Origin: Rallus limicola
Lineage: Eukaryota > Chordata > Aves > Gruiformes > Rallidae
Assembly (NCBI GenBank): GCA_022605955.1
Contig: JAKCOZ010000315.1
Coordinates: 1-64,000 of the forward strand
Length of the DNA: 64,000 nucleotides
Direction: 5' to 3'
Shown here: piece by piece, positions 24,167 through 64,000 of the stretch
Position numbering within the stretch: the stretch's first letter is position 1
Layout: every line of letters starts with the position of its first letter
Made by a program: the position numbers and the translations under genes
The notes under the pieces: model-generated
What the model saw: only the letters and a program-made list of their open reading frames with translations
Told to the model about the DNA's origin: nothing
Database searches by the model: none

Positions 24167-24218
24167 TTTACTGGGTATTTACTGGGTATTTGCTGGGTAT
24201 TTACTGGGTATTTACCAT
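24167..24218 (+). repeat. 11-bp repeat, about 5 copies
   Basis: The unit is tttactgggta. AT-rich by the standards of the window. Confidence 0.9.
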
Positions 24219-24242
24219 GGCTGCTCAGCGTGTGCCGGGACC

Positions 24243-24488
24243 GTGGTGGTGACTGTGATGGTGGCAGTGGCAGTGGCTGTGGCCGTGGCAGTGACAGTGA
24301 CAGTGGCTGTGGCAGTGGCCGTGGCTGTGGCCGTGGAGGTGGCAGTGGAGGTGACAGTGGCCGTGGCAGTGGCCGTGGCAGTGGCTGTGGCAGTGGAGGT
24401 GGCCGTGGCGGTGGCTGTGGCTGTGGCTGTGGCTGTGGCAGTGGAGGTGGCAGTGGCCATGGCTGTGGCCGTGGCCGTGGCAGTGTCC
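24243..24488 (+). repeat. Hexamer array (GTGGCN)n
   Basis: gtggca, gtggcc, gtggct and gtgaca hexamers. Encodes Val-Ala or Ser-Gly-type open frames that are not supported as genes. Confidence 0.95.
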
Positions 24489-24672
24489 ATCCGTGGGTGG
24501 CTGCAGGGCCCTTCCCTCTGTGCCGTGCCAGGCAGCCCGGCCCCGGCAGCGCTTCGCTGGGTGCAACTGGGTGTTTGTGTTGGTTTCCTCCGGTGCCTCC
24601 TGCTCCCCCAGAGAAACAGGCTCTGGGCACGGGGAACAGCAGAGCTCTGCGGCACAGCCACGCGCCGGGCCG

Positions 24673-25340
24673 GGCCGTGCCGGGCCATGCTGGGCCGTGC
24701 TGTGCTGTGCTGTGCTTTGCCGGGCTGTGCCATGCCATGCTGTGCCGTCCTGTGCTGTGCTGTGCCATGCTGTGCTGTGCCATGTCGTGCTGTGCCATGC
24801 CGTGCCATCCTGTGCTGTGCTGTGCCATGCCGTCCTGTGCTGTGCCATGCCGTGCTGTGCCATGTTGTGCCATACCGTGCTGTGCCATGCTGTGCCATTC
24901 CATGCTATGCCATGCCGTGCCGTGCTGTGCCATGCCGTGCCATCCTGTGCTGTGCCATCCTGTGCTGTGCCGTGCCGTGCTGTGCTGTGCCATGCTGTGC
25001 TGTGCCATGCTGTGCTGTGCTGTGCCATGCTGTGCTGTGCCATGCCATGCTGTGCTGTGCCATGCTGTGCCATGCCAATGCATGCTGTGCCATCCTGTGC
25101 TGTACCATGCCATGCTGTGCTGTGCCGTGCTGTTCTGTGCCATGCCGTGCCGTGCTGTGCCATGCCATGCCATGCCATGCCATCCTGTGCTGTGCCATGC
25201 TGTGCTGTGCCATGCCATGCCATGCCATCCTGTGCTGTGCCATGCCGTGCTGTGCCATGTTGTGCCATACTGTGCTGTGCCATGCCATGCTGTGCCATGC
25301 CATGCTGTGCCATGCCATGCCGTCCCGTGCCGTGCTGTGC
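24673..25340 (+). repeat. Pentamer array (TGTGC/CATGC/CGTGC)n
   Basis: About 670 bp of tgtgc/catgc/tgtgct pentamers, the inverted counterpart of 23,907-24,078. Confidence 0.97.
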
Positions 25341-26595
25341 CCCATCCCTGGCTCCAGCTCTGGGCTCTGCTTTGCTGGGAGGTGAAGCTTTTCCCCCAGC
25401 CCAGGATGGGGAATGGGGGGGTCCTGCCGCGCTGGTCCAGCTTTCAGCCCAGCCGGTGCCGGATCCCGGCGTCTTCCCCACCCCATCAGCCGTTTGCCGT
25501 ATCGCAGCAGCCGGGGCTCATCCTGGAACCGTCCCCTTTGGGGATAGAGCAGGGGGAGATCTGAGCTGGGGTGCTGGCAGGGTGACCAGCCCCCTGTCCC
25601 CATGGTCCTGCCGCTCCTGGAGCCTTGCCACACCGGGCTTTGCCAGCCTGCCTGACCCCAGCTGGGTTTTGCACCCGCGGTGCTGCCCCAGGAGGGGTCT
25701 GGTCCCCAGCCAGGGGTGATGGGGGGGGTCTCTCCAAAACTTACTTCAAGAGTGGGGAGGGGTTTGGGGAGGGCGATGGCAGCTCGGGGGTGGGGGTCCG
25801 GGGGGGGGCTGGGCATGGTGTGGAAGGGGATGGTGCAGCCTCTGAGCAAGCCCAGTGCTGCAGAGGCGTTAATTTAGCTCCTTAGGAAGCAGAAAAACCT
25901 CCCCAGGTTTTGGGGCAGCGCTGGGAAGGTGCCAGCGGGTCCCCACTGCCCTGCATCACCCTGTGACGGTCTGAGCCAGCAGCAGAGGGGTCTGCCCGGC
26001 TCTGGGAGGTGTCAGTCTGTCCTGAGGAGCTGTCCCAAGCAGGAGCTGGTCCTGCTCTCCTCGGATGTTGCATGCAGACAGTTTGCTGCCCGCCCAGGCC
26101 GGCGTCCTGTCCCATCCCATCCCAAACTGTTTGTCCTTCTGGTCATTATCCTGTTTACCGAGAGGCGGCCGCGTCCTCAGGCGTCCCGGGGCCGTGGTTA
26201 CACGCAGAGGGGGGTGATTCTTCCCCTCCTCCGGGCTGTATTTTGACTGTACCCAAGGCAGGGGCTGGTGTTCTGGCTGCGACTTTGCCTCTTTGTGGAG
26301 ACTTTTCCCCTCCGTAGCCTCAGAAGGGCCCTTGTGAGAGCCGAATGTCTCCCTGCCTCCACTGGCAGGGTGCTGCTGGGGTCTGGCTCTCAGCAGCTGC
26401 CGGTCAGTAGCCGGGTGTGAGGTGCCAGTGGCTCGGTTGCCACCAGCATCTCGTGTTCCTGCCGGCTGGGATGGGGCCAAGCCTTGTGCCCCCCCAAAAT
26501 TTCCTGGCCCGTGGGGCTGCACTAACACTCAAAGCGAAGGAGAACGTGTGGATTCTGTGTTTCCTGGGATATTTACTCGTCCAGCTCACTGTGTT
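25341..26595. other. Unique intronic stretch
   Basis: One of the longer unique blocks. No coding exon recognised on either strand. Confidence 0.5.
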
Positions 26596-26855
26596 CACAG
26601 AGTCACAGGGCTGGGAAGGGCCCCCCAGAGCCCCTGGGGTCCAACCCCCTGCCAAAGCAGGGTCCCTAGCACAGGGCACACAGGGCGCTGTCCAGACGGG
26701 GCTGGAATCTCTCCAGAGAAGGAGACTCCACACCCCCTGGGCAGCCTGGCCCAGGGCTCCCTCACCCTCACCGGGAAGAAGTTCTTCCCCACATTGGGGG
26801 GGAACTCCCTGGGCTCCAACTTGAGCCCAGCGCCCCTTGTCCTGTCCGCCCCGTG
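26596..26855 (-). mobile_element. CR1 LINE 3' fragment
   Basis: Inverted copy of the 14,275 subfamily: starts 'cacagagtcacagggctggg' and ends 'gccccttgtcctgtcc'. Confidence 0.92.
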
Positions 26856-27461
26856 CAGAGGGATAAGGTGGCTGTGCCTGCAGCAGGGCCTGGGTGTAGA
26901 GGGGGGACAGTGGCAGTCCCCTGAGCACCTCTTCATCTTCCCTCCCACACCGGCTGCACACTGGGTCCCCTGGGTGCCCACACCGGTGGGTGACCGCTGG
27001 CTGTGGCATGGGCACGGCCTGGTGGGGATGGACGACTCCTCCCATGCCAGGGGGATGTTGCTGTTGGCCGGGGTGCAAGGACAGTCTGCCCGGTGTCTTT
27101 GGGGCTTTCCCCACCCAGGGAGGGAGGACTCGGGGCGCCAGGGACGGTGGCAGACGTGTGGCAGCCGCGGTGGCCGGGAGGAGCAGGCCGGCCCCGTCCC
27201 TGCACACAGCCCTTTTGTTTTCCCCCATAGAAAAGCCATTCTTGGTGCTCCTCTCACAAACACGTAAGGAGGGAACAGGGCCCCCATTGTCCTCCTGCCA
27301 GACACTCAGCGTGTTGTTCTGGGGCCGCCGGTGCGCTGGGTTTGGTGGGACGGGGGGGAGGAAGGACCCTGGCCCCTCGGCTGATGGGGGCTGGGTTCTG
27401 CATCCCCAGCTCTGCTCTCCTCTCCCTCCTTTGTGTGGTGGTATTAATTCCCCTGAGTGTT
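26856..27461. other. Unique intronic stretch
   Basis: No exon or repeat family recognised. Confidence 0.5.
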
Positions 27462-27857
27462 TCACAGAATCCCAGAGTCCCCAGGCTGGAAAAGCCCCTT
27501 GAGCCACCCCTGTCCTGTGCTGAGCCAGAGCCCTGAGCACCTCATCTCCCCTCTGTTCAACACCCCCAGGGCTGGGGACTCAGCCCCCTCCCTGGGCAGC
27601 CTGGGCCACAGCCCCACAACTCTGCCAGGGAAGAACTTGGCCCTCCCAGCTGAGCTGAGCCTGCCCTGGCAAAGCTTGAGCCCATTGCCCCTCCTGCCAG
27701 CTCCTGGCCCCTGCCTGAAGAGACCCTCGCCCACCTCTGGGCACCCTCCTGCCAGGGCAGGGCAGGGCAGGGCAGGGCAGGGCAGGGGGGAGAAGCTCTC
27801 CCCTCAGCCTCCTCTGCTCCAGCCTCAACACCCCCAGCTCCCTCAGCCGCTCCTCAT
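27462..27857 (-). mobile_element. CR1 LINE 3' fragment
   Basis: Inverted copy of the common subfamily, from 'tcacagaatcccagagtccc' to 'cctcagccgctcct', including the (CAGGG) pentamer run near 27,755-27,788. Confidence 0.92.
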
Positions 27858-28552
27858 ATTTCCTGGGATGCAGAGCTGATGTCTGTGGGCTGGGACGTTG
27901 CAGCGTGGCCGCTTTCTGCAGCTCCCAGTTAGCTGGAGAGCACTGGGTGGCCCTGCCCTGCTTGGTGTCTCAACACAGGGCGAACACGGACCCGAGGTGG
28001 CTCTGGGAGGTCTTAACAGCTCAGGGAGATCCCAGAGCTGCTGCTCCCGTGCCAAGAAGGGAAGAAGTGGGAAGGTTGATTTGGCTTTGCCCGCAGCCAG
28101 CCGGGAATGAGAGCCGGTGCTGGCGGGTTGTGCTGCAGCCGGTCTGGATGCTGGAGTGGGAAGCCAAGCTTGTCCTTCCCGGTTGGGAGCTGTGGAGCAG
28201 AACCCTGCGGTGTTGTGGGCTCAGGGGGGCTGTGGGCAGGTGTCCGGCCCCAGGAGGGGTCTCTGGCCAGGGCAGGGTCCTGGCGCCATGGCCTCCAGCA
28301 CCCGCTGTAGCTGTTCATCGCGGGGGCTTTCTCCCCTTTTTAAGCCATCGCATTGTTCCTCCCCAAGAAGCCAGTTGGGTCAGAGGGAGGAAGAGGAGGG
28401 GAGGAGGGATGAAGAAGGGGGACGCAGCTCTTTGTGACACCCACGAGACCCACAGCTGCTCATCGCACGTGGCCTGATAGTTCTGTGGGCTGGGTGTGGG
28501 CCGTGGGGCTGCCCGCCGGGCAGGCTGAGCTCCCTGCCAGTGTCTCACACTG
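27858..28552. other. Unique intronic stretch
   Basis: No exon recognised. Purine-rich gagggaggaagaggagggg near 28,382. Confidence 0.5.
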
Positions 28553-29146
28553 CCGCAGGCCCCACCGCAGGCCCTACTGCAGGCTGCACTGCAGGCCCCA
28601 CTGCAGGCCCCACTGCAGGCCGCACTGCAGGCTGCACTGCAGGCCCCACTGCAGGCCGTACTACAGGCTGCACTGCAGGCTGCACTGCAGGCCCCACCGC
28701 AGGCCCTACTGCAGGCTGCACTGCAGGCCCCACTGCAGGCAGCACTGCAGGCTGCACCACAGGCCCCACTGCAGGCCCTACTGCAGGCAGCACTGCAGGC
28801 TGCACCGCAGGCCCCACTGCAGGCCGCACTGCAGGCAGCACTGCAGGCTGTACCACAGGCCCCACTGCAGGCCCTACTGCAGGCTGCACTGCAGGCCCCA
28901 CTGCAGGCCGCACTGCAGGCCGCACCGCAGGCCCTACTGCAGGCCGCACTGCAGGCCCCACTGCAGGCTGCACCGCAGGCTGCACCACAGGCCGCACTGT
29001 AGGCCGCACTGCAGGCTGCACTGCAGGCTGCACCGCAGGCTGCGCCGCAGGCCCCACTGCAGGCCGTACTACAGGCTGCACTGCAGGCCCTACTGCAGGC
29101 CCCACTGCAGGCTGCACTGCAGGCCCCACCGCAGCCTCTGCAGGCC
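28553..29146 (+). repeat. 12-bp minisatellite, about 50 copies
   Basis: The unit is cactgcaggccc, with third-block variants ccg, ctg and cag. Nearly every unit carries the palindrome CTGCAG. The 12-bp period keeps frames open and gives Ala/Cys- or Val/Gln/Pro-type repeats, not a supported protein. Confidence 0.97.
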
Positions 29147-29543
29147 GCACCATCAGCCCACTGCCTGCTGGGACCACCCATCCCAGTAGCCACTGGGGCC
29201 TGTGGAAGCTTTGGGGCGATCGCAGCCTTGGCCTGCTGGCTCCTGGCTCCTGGCACAGACCTTTCCTGTTTGCCGGACAGGCCCTGACAGCCCGGGGCAG
29301 CTTCCGCCCTTTCTCTGGTCACTCAGCCAGGTGCCGGAGCAGGATCTGGCTGGGGTTCAGCTGCGCCGGGCTGCGGCGAGGCCGTGCTGCTCCCTGTCAC
29401 CCTGGAAAGCTGTGAGGGGGGGAACATGGAGCCTGCCAGGGCCTCCCAGCCCTCGCTCAGCGTGTTCCTGGCCCGATCCCATGGCTTTGCCGCTGTGGCT
29501 GGGGGCAGATGTTTGGGGTTTAACTCCAGCCCTCCTGAGGAGC
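29147..29543. other. Unique intronic stretch
   Basis: No exon recognised. Confidence 0.5.
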
Positions 29544-29958
29544 TTGGTGCTGCCTTCAGGAGCTGGGTGCTGCCTTTGGGAGCCGGGTGCTGCATTTGGG
29601 AGCCGGGTGCTGCCTTTGGGAGCTGGGTGCTGCCTTTGGGAGCCAGGTGCTGCCTTTGGGAGCCGGGTGCTGCCTTTGGGAGCTGGGTGCTGCCTTTGGG
29701 AGCCAGGTGCTGCCTTCAGGAGCCGGGTGCTGCCTTTGGGAGCTGGGTGCTGCCTTTGGGAGCCCGGTGCTGCCTTCGGGAGCCAGGTGCTGCCTTCAGG
29801 AGCCAGGTGCTGCCTTTGGGAGCCGGGTGCTGCCTTTGGGAGCCGGGTGCTGCCTTTGGGAGCCCGGTGCTGTAGCCAGGTGCTGCCTTCATGAGTCAGG
29901 TGCTGCCGGAGCTGGGTGCTGCCTTTGGGAGCCCAGTGCTGCCTTTGGGAGCTGCGGC
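29544..29958 (+). repeat. 20-bp minisatellite, about 20 copies
   Basis: The unit is gggtgctgcctttgggagcc. Confidence 0.96.
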
Positions 29959-30774
29959 CTCCATGTTTTGCGTGGGAATCTCTTGTGTTCTTCCCAGCAC
30001 GGAGCGATGCCCCGTGCCTGGCAGGCTCTGAATCCTGGCAGGTGGAGCAGAGCGTTGCCGAGGGCTGTGCCGGCAGGTGAGTCAGCCCCTCGCCGTGGTT
30101 GATGCAACAGCTCCCACTTGTTGCGGGGTGATTGCCCAAGCGGGGTTTGATTCGGATCACAGCCCCACGGGGGTTACGTGGACCGCAGCTCGTTCCAGGA
30201 GCTCCGTTAACAACCGGTTCTGCAGGGCCAGGGCCTGATCTGCATCTCAGGAGGCGGGCTGGCATGATTCGGGCATCGCTTGCCGCAGGTCTGGGTGCTC
30301 TTGGGACAAGCCCTGGGTGTCCCCACAGGTTGTGGTCCGTGGCTGTGTGCCACGGGCTGATGTGGCTTTGCTGGAGCCACCTCAGTAACCATCAGTGACC
30401 GTGGCCAGCCCTGTGTGGCACCGTGCCGTAGGACTACACTGGGCTCAGTTCTGCTTCGGGGTCCCGAGCAGCCCTGGGAGCCTCTGCTCCTGGCTTCAGA
30501 GCAGCACCGAGTCGCGGTGCCTCTCCCCACACGTGGGATGAGCTCCAACCTTTCCGTGTTGGAGATGTTCCCCCCACAGAGCTGGAGACCCCCCACCCCT
30601 TCCGTGCCGCAGCCGGGGCGCAAGAAGGCAGAGGAAGCTCCTGTGTTGGGGACTCGTGAGCGTCACCTTCCCGTGTGTGTCACACCGAATTCTGGGGGTT
30701 CAGGGGGTGGGAGTTGTGTCTGAGCCCGCAGCCAGGCTGGGCTCTGCTGGAGAACCACGTTGCTCCATGAGTCA
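29892..30774. promoter_or_regulatory. Candidate AP-1 motif cluster
   Basis: TGAGTCA occurs at 29,892, 30,078 and 30,768. Roughly 0.1 would be expected by chance in 900 bp of random sequence. The first lies in the edge of a minisatellite. Function is inference. Confidence 0.25.
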
Positions 30775-31674
30775 CCCTCCTGGGCTTTCCAGAGCCTCCA
30801 CCAATGAGAGCAGAGGGTGTCAGGTAGGAGTGATGGAGAAGGATTTGTTCCAGACCAGATCCTTTACCTAAAAAGCCTGAGAATCCACCTTGTCACCACA
30901 GCAGGATCTGGGGGGGGGGGGGCTCCCACACACCCAGATCCCCCCTTGGCTGGACCCAGAGGCTTCTCTGGAGCAGGAGCCGGTCGCTGGGTGACCGGGG
31001 TGGTGACGCCTTTGTGCTGGTGTTGGCACAGCTCCACTTGCCCTTGGGCTGGCAGGGAATGGCCTGGCCACTTTGCCAGGTCTGGAAACCCTCTGGAAAC
31101 GTGCCCCAGGGGTCCTGGCACATTGCCGGGGGTCCTGGCACGGTGCTCACACCAAGCTCCTCCTGGCCCATCCCCAAGGGGACCCCACGAGTGGGGGCAG
31201 CGATGGGGACCCTCTCGCTCGGCCGTGACCCCACCCGGCTGGGAACCGGGTGTTCCTGGAGAGCATCCCCGGCGTGTGCCAGCGCTCGCCGCCGGCCTGC
31301 CCAGGGGTTCAGGTCAGCTGGGAGCTCTGTCACCGGGTGTTTAACTTCTGTAGAGCTTCCTGTGTTCCCATAACGTCTCCTAAACTTCCAGCCCCAGCTT
31401 CAGACCGGTGCAGACCGTGCCAGGCTGCCCCTGGAGCAGGGTGACCAGGTGTCACCCCGCAGTCCTGCACAGCAGGAGGAGGCAGGAAGGAAGATGCAAA
31501 GCGATGCAGCTGTGGCGATGCCGATGCTCGCCGGCGCACGTGCGTTCCCAGGCACCTCAGCTGGGCACCCCAGCAGGATCAGGAGGGGCTGATCCGGCTC
31601 CGCTCTGCAGGAAGGGATGTGCTGATCCCACAGCCTCATGCGGCCGGCGAGTGGCTCTAGTGCTGGGCCTGATG
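29959..31674. other. Longest repeat-poor block of the 5' half
   Basis: About 1.7 kb with more balanced composition and no recognised repeat family. No exon recognised. Contains two of the three TGAGTCA motifs annotated nearby. The right end (from about 31,650) shares a short spacer with two CR1 junctions downstream. Confidence 0.5.
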
Positions 31675-32262
31675 GATCCCAGAATCCCAGAGTGCCCAGG
31701 CTGGAAAAGCCCTTGGAGCCCAGGGAGTCCAAGCGCCCCTGTCCTGTGCTGAGCCAGATCCCTGAGCACCTCATCTCCCCTCTGTTCAACACCCCCAGGG
31801 CTGGGGACTCAGCCCCCTCCCTGGGCAGCCTGGGCCACAGCCCCACAACTCTGCCAGGGAAGAACTTGGCCCTCCCAGCTGAGCTGAGCCTGCCCTGGCA
31901 AAGCTTGAGCCCATTGCCCCTCCTGCCAGCTCCTGGCCCCTGCCTGAAGAGACCCTCGCCCACCTCTGGGCACCCTCCTGGCAGGGCAGGGCAGGGCAGG
32001 GGGGAGAAGCTCTCCCCTCAGCCTCCTCTGCTCCAGCCTCAACACCCCCAGCTCCCTCAGCCGCTCCTCGCAAGCTTTGCTGCTCTCCAGCCCCTTCCCC
32101 AGCCTGCTTGCCCTTCTCTGGACACGCTCCAGGTCCCTCTGAAGAGCCTCCCTACCCACAGGCAGATCCAGCTCACTGTCATCTGCAGACTTCCCGAGGG
32201 AACATTTGATCCCTTCATCTCGGTTTTGAACCAAGCTGGACCCAGACCTGAGCCTGGATGAT
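31675..32262 (-). mobile_element. CR1 LINE fragment
   Basis: Inverted copy from 'atcccagaatcccagagtgc' through the CR1 3' UTR into ORF2 ('tgtcatctgcagacttcc' near 32,178). Its (CAGGG) run is shorter than in sister copies (about 31,982-32,000). Confidence 0.92.
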
Positions 32263-32927
32263 GGTGGGAAGTAGGAGGCCTGGGATCAGCTGCCGATGGG
32301 GTAGCCGGGCAGAGCACTGGGTGCTGGGATGGGCACAGCGTGTTCGCACCCGTCGCTGAAATCGGGGTGGGGGGCGTGTGTGGCCCACGGATCAGTAAAT
32401 CACACAGCAGCACCTGTCCCTGGGGAACCCTGGGTGGGCACGGCTTGGTGGGAGGGGAATTGTGTCTACATGGGGGCTTCCTGGGTGAGCGGTCGGCACG
32501 GGGTGTGTGGCAGGTCCTGCTGGTGGCTCTGGGCCCCGTGTGGTGCCGGCTGCTGCCGGGGATTTGGTTCACCTGGCGCTCGATGCTGTTTTCCTCCCAG
32601 TTTGGCACAGGCCTTTCCATGCTGGCATGTCTCCCACCCCTTGTTCCGTGCAGTAACCTTGGCTGCGGCTGGATGGTGGCAGGAGGAGCGCTGGGGACAG
32701 GTCTAGGTGCCAAAACCAGCCCTTTGGTGGGGCCTCCTCTTACCAGGCACCAGCAGCAGTCCTGGAGCCAGGATCTGGCTGTGCCAGAGGGGTGCCAGAG
32801 GCTCTCGTGCTCCCAAAGGCGTTCCTGTAAGGGAGTCCATGCTGTGGATGTGGTCATCCCACAGCAGCTCTGACAGCAAAACCCTTCCCAGGACTTCCCA
32901 TTCCAGGCTCCAGCCAGATAGATCCAC
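32263..32927. other. Unique intronic stretch
   Basis: No exon or repeat family recognised. Confidence 0.5.
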
Positions 32928-34245
32928 TGGAGCAGGGTTTCCCTGGAGCAGGGTCTCCCTGGAGCAGAGTTTTCCTGGAGCAGGGTTTCCCTGGAGCAGG
33001 GTTTCCCCTGGAGCTGGGTCTCCCTGGAGCAGGGTTTCCCCTGGATCAGGATTTCCCTGGAGCAGGGTTTCCCTGGAGCAGGGTTTCCCCTGGAGCAGGG
33101 TCTCCCTGGAGCAGGGTCTCCCTGGAGCAGGGTTTCCCTTGGAGCAGGGTTTCCCTGGAGCAGGGTTTCCCTGGAGCAGGGTCTCCATGGAGCAGGGTTT
33201 CCCTGCAGCAGGGTCCCCCTGGAGCAGGGTTTCCCTGGAGCAGGGTTTCCCCTGGAGCAGGGTTTCCCTGGAGCAGGGTCTCTGTGGAGCAGGGTTTCCC
33301 TGCAGCAGGGTCCCCCTAGAGCAGGGTTTACCCTTGGGCAGGGTCTCTCTGGAGCAGGGTTTCCCTGGAGCAGGGTCTCCGTGGAGCAGGGTTTCCCCTG
33401 GAGCAGGGTTTCCCTGGAGCAGGGTTTCCTTGGAGCAGGGTTTCCCTGGAGCAGGGTTTCCCTGGAGCAGGGTTTCCTTGGAGCAGGGTTTCCCCTGGAG
33501 CAGGGTTTCCCTGGAGCAGGGTTTCCTTGGAGCAGGGTTTCCCTGGAGCAGGGTTTCCCCTGGATCAGGGTCTCCCTGGAGCAGGGTTTCCCTGGAGCAG
33601 GGTCTCCCTGGAGCAGGGTTTCCCTGGAGCAGGGTCTCCCTGGAGCAGGGTTTCCCCTGGAGCAGGGTCTCCCTGGAGCAGGGTTTCCCTGGATCAGGGT
33701 TTCCCTGGAGCTGGGTCTCCCTGGAGCAGGGTCTCCCTGGAGCAGGGTTTCCCCTGGAGCAGGGTCTCCCTGGAGCAGGGTTTCCCTGGAGCAGGGTTTC
33801 CTTGGAGCAGGGTTTCCCTGGAGCAGGGTTTCCCTGGAGCAGGGTCTCCCTGGAGCAGGGTTTCCCTGGAGCAGGGTTTCCCCTGGAGCAGGGTTTCCCT
33901 GGAGCAGGGTTTCCCTGGAGCAGGGTCTCCCTGGAGCAGGTTCCCCCTGGAGCAGGGTTTCCCTGGAGCAGGGTCTCTCTGGGGCAGGGTTTTCCCTGGA
34001 GCAGGGTTTCCCTGGGGCAGGGTTTTCCTGGGTCAGGGTTTTCCTGGATCAGGCTTTCCCTGGAGCAGGGTCCCCCTGGAGCAGGGTTTCCCTGGAGCAG
34101 GGTTTCCCCTGGAGCAGGGTTTCCCTGGAGCAGGGTTTCCCCTGGAGCAGGGTCCCCCTGGAGCAGGGTTTCCCTGGAGCAGGGTCCCCCTGGAGCAGGG
34201 TTTCCCTGGACAGGGTTTCCCTGGATCAGGGTTTCCCTGGAGCAG
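32928..34245 (+). repeat. 16/17-bp minisatellite, about 80 copies
   Basis: The unit is ggagcagggtttccct, with ggtctccct and ggtttcccct variants. The minus strand is open for long stretches. Confidence 0.98.
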
Positions 34246-34721
34246 CTTTGTGGCTGGAAGGATGTTGGGACACTGGCCCAGCTCTGCCATCGGAGCGGGA
34301 GCCACGCACATCTTGGCTGTGTTTGAGCTGTAGCTCTGGGAGAGGAGCCATCCTGCTCCCCATGGCTGTGCTGGGGTGACTGGGCTCATCGGGGCACGGT
34401 GTGGGTGAGGAGTGGGTCCTTGTTTTGGGTTGGTGTGGGGCCCTGCGTCCCGGGGGGGGGGGCAGCGCTCCTGGTGCCCTGCAGCCCAAGGGAGATGCTG
34501 TTGTTCCAGTGCTGGGCTGGAGGGACTGAGGGGAATCTGGATCCGGGGCTGGTGCCCTGGAGATGACTCAGGGAGGGGAACTGGAGATGGGCTGGGCCCG
34601 CTCAGCACCTCCAGATACCGAGCTGGTGTGTCCAGAGATGAACCCCACAGCAGGGGCAGCGGGGCTGCCTTCAGGGGCTGGGGGATCCTGGGTGCAGCCT
34701 GGGCTGGGCTGGGCTGGGGGG
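34246..34721. other. Unique intronic stretch
   Basis: No exon recognised. Confidence 0.5.
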
Positions 34722-63914
<29,193 letters not shown>

Positions 63915-64000
63915 TGGTGTGTGCAGGGCTGGGCTCCCTGGGGCAGGAAGGACAGGGAGCTCCTGGAGAGGGGCCAGCCAAGGGCTGTGGGGATGCTGAG
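63915..64000 (+). mobile_element. CR1 LINE fragment cut by window end
   Basis: Matches the CR1 block 'ctgggctccctggggcagga' to 'gctgtggggatgctgag'; continues beyond the window. Confidence 0.7.

Noticed and set aside
22590..25564. Long open frames on both strands with periodic Cys/Pro/His or Glu/Gly repeats
   Set aside because: Products of 20-bp, 5-bp and 6-bp arrays that lack stop codons in several frames.
28315..29322. Minus-strand Ala/Cys-rich open frame (AACSAACG type) resembling a low-complexity structural protein
   Set aside because: Generated by a 12-bp array with CTGCAG units; both strands are equally open and no signal peptide, start context or domain is present.
30130..30200. Possible tRNA-like segment (ggggtttgattcggatcac)
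   Set aside because: No matching A box, no cloverleaf and no exact B-box consensus.

Overview
The window is vertebrate nuclear DNA, almost certainly from a bird. It carries many CR1 LINE fragments (typical of birds and reptiles), is very GC-rich, and has extreme minisatellite density, as on avian microchromosomes. No species can be named from the sequence. By my boundaries roughly 24 kb (about 38%) is tandem array, about 8.7 kb (14%) is CR1, and only 1,883 bp is recognisable coding exon on the + strand.

The one gene I can support is SBF1 (MTMR5, myotubularin-related protein 5) on the + strand. Sixteen consecutive coding exons lie between 35,865 and 63,439. All have GT/AG borders, consistent phases and no stop codon. 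They encode the tripartite DENN module and the start of the SBF2-type domain. If exon 1 is as in mammals (about 55 coding bases), these are exons 2-17, codons 19-646. Exon 1 and the downstream GRAM, inactive myotubularin phosphatase and PH exons are not found in order here.

Region by region: 1-35,864 has no recognisable exon and is read as intron 1 (or 5' flank plus intron 1). It is a chain of minisatellites, hexamer/pentamer arrays and CR1 pieces separated by short unique stretches. 35,865-63,439 holds the exons, with introns largely filled by arrays that often start or stop a few bases from splice sites. 63,440-64,000 is intron 17, ending inside another CR1.

Two observations stand out. First, intron 4 contains, on the opposite strand, an intact exon encoding part of the SBF1 GRAM domain, which belongs downstream of this window. 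It is either an inverted duplication or an assembly inversion. Second, the minisatellite at the start of intron 3 has copied the exon 3 5' splice site eight times while leaving the exon 3 reading frame open, so in-frame exon extension is possible in principle. I see no bacterial-type system, CRISPR array, or RNA gene, and no evidence of a wholly new biological system.
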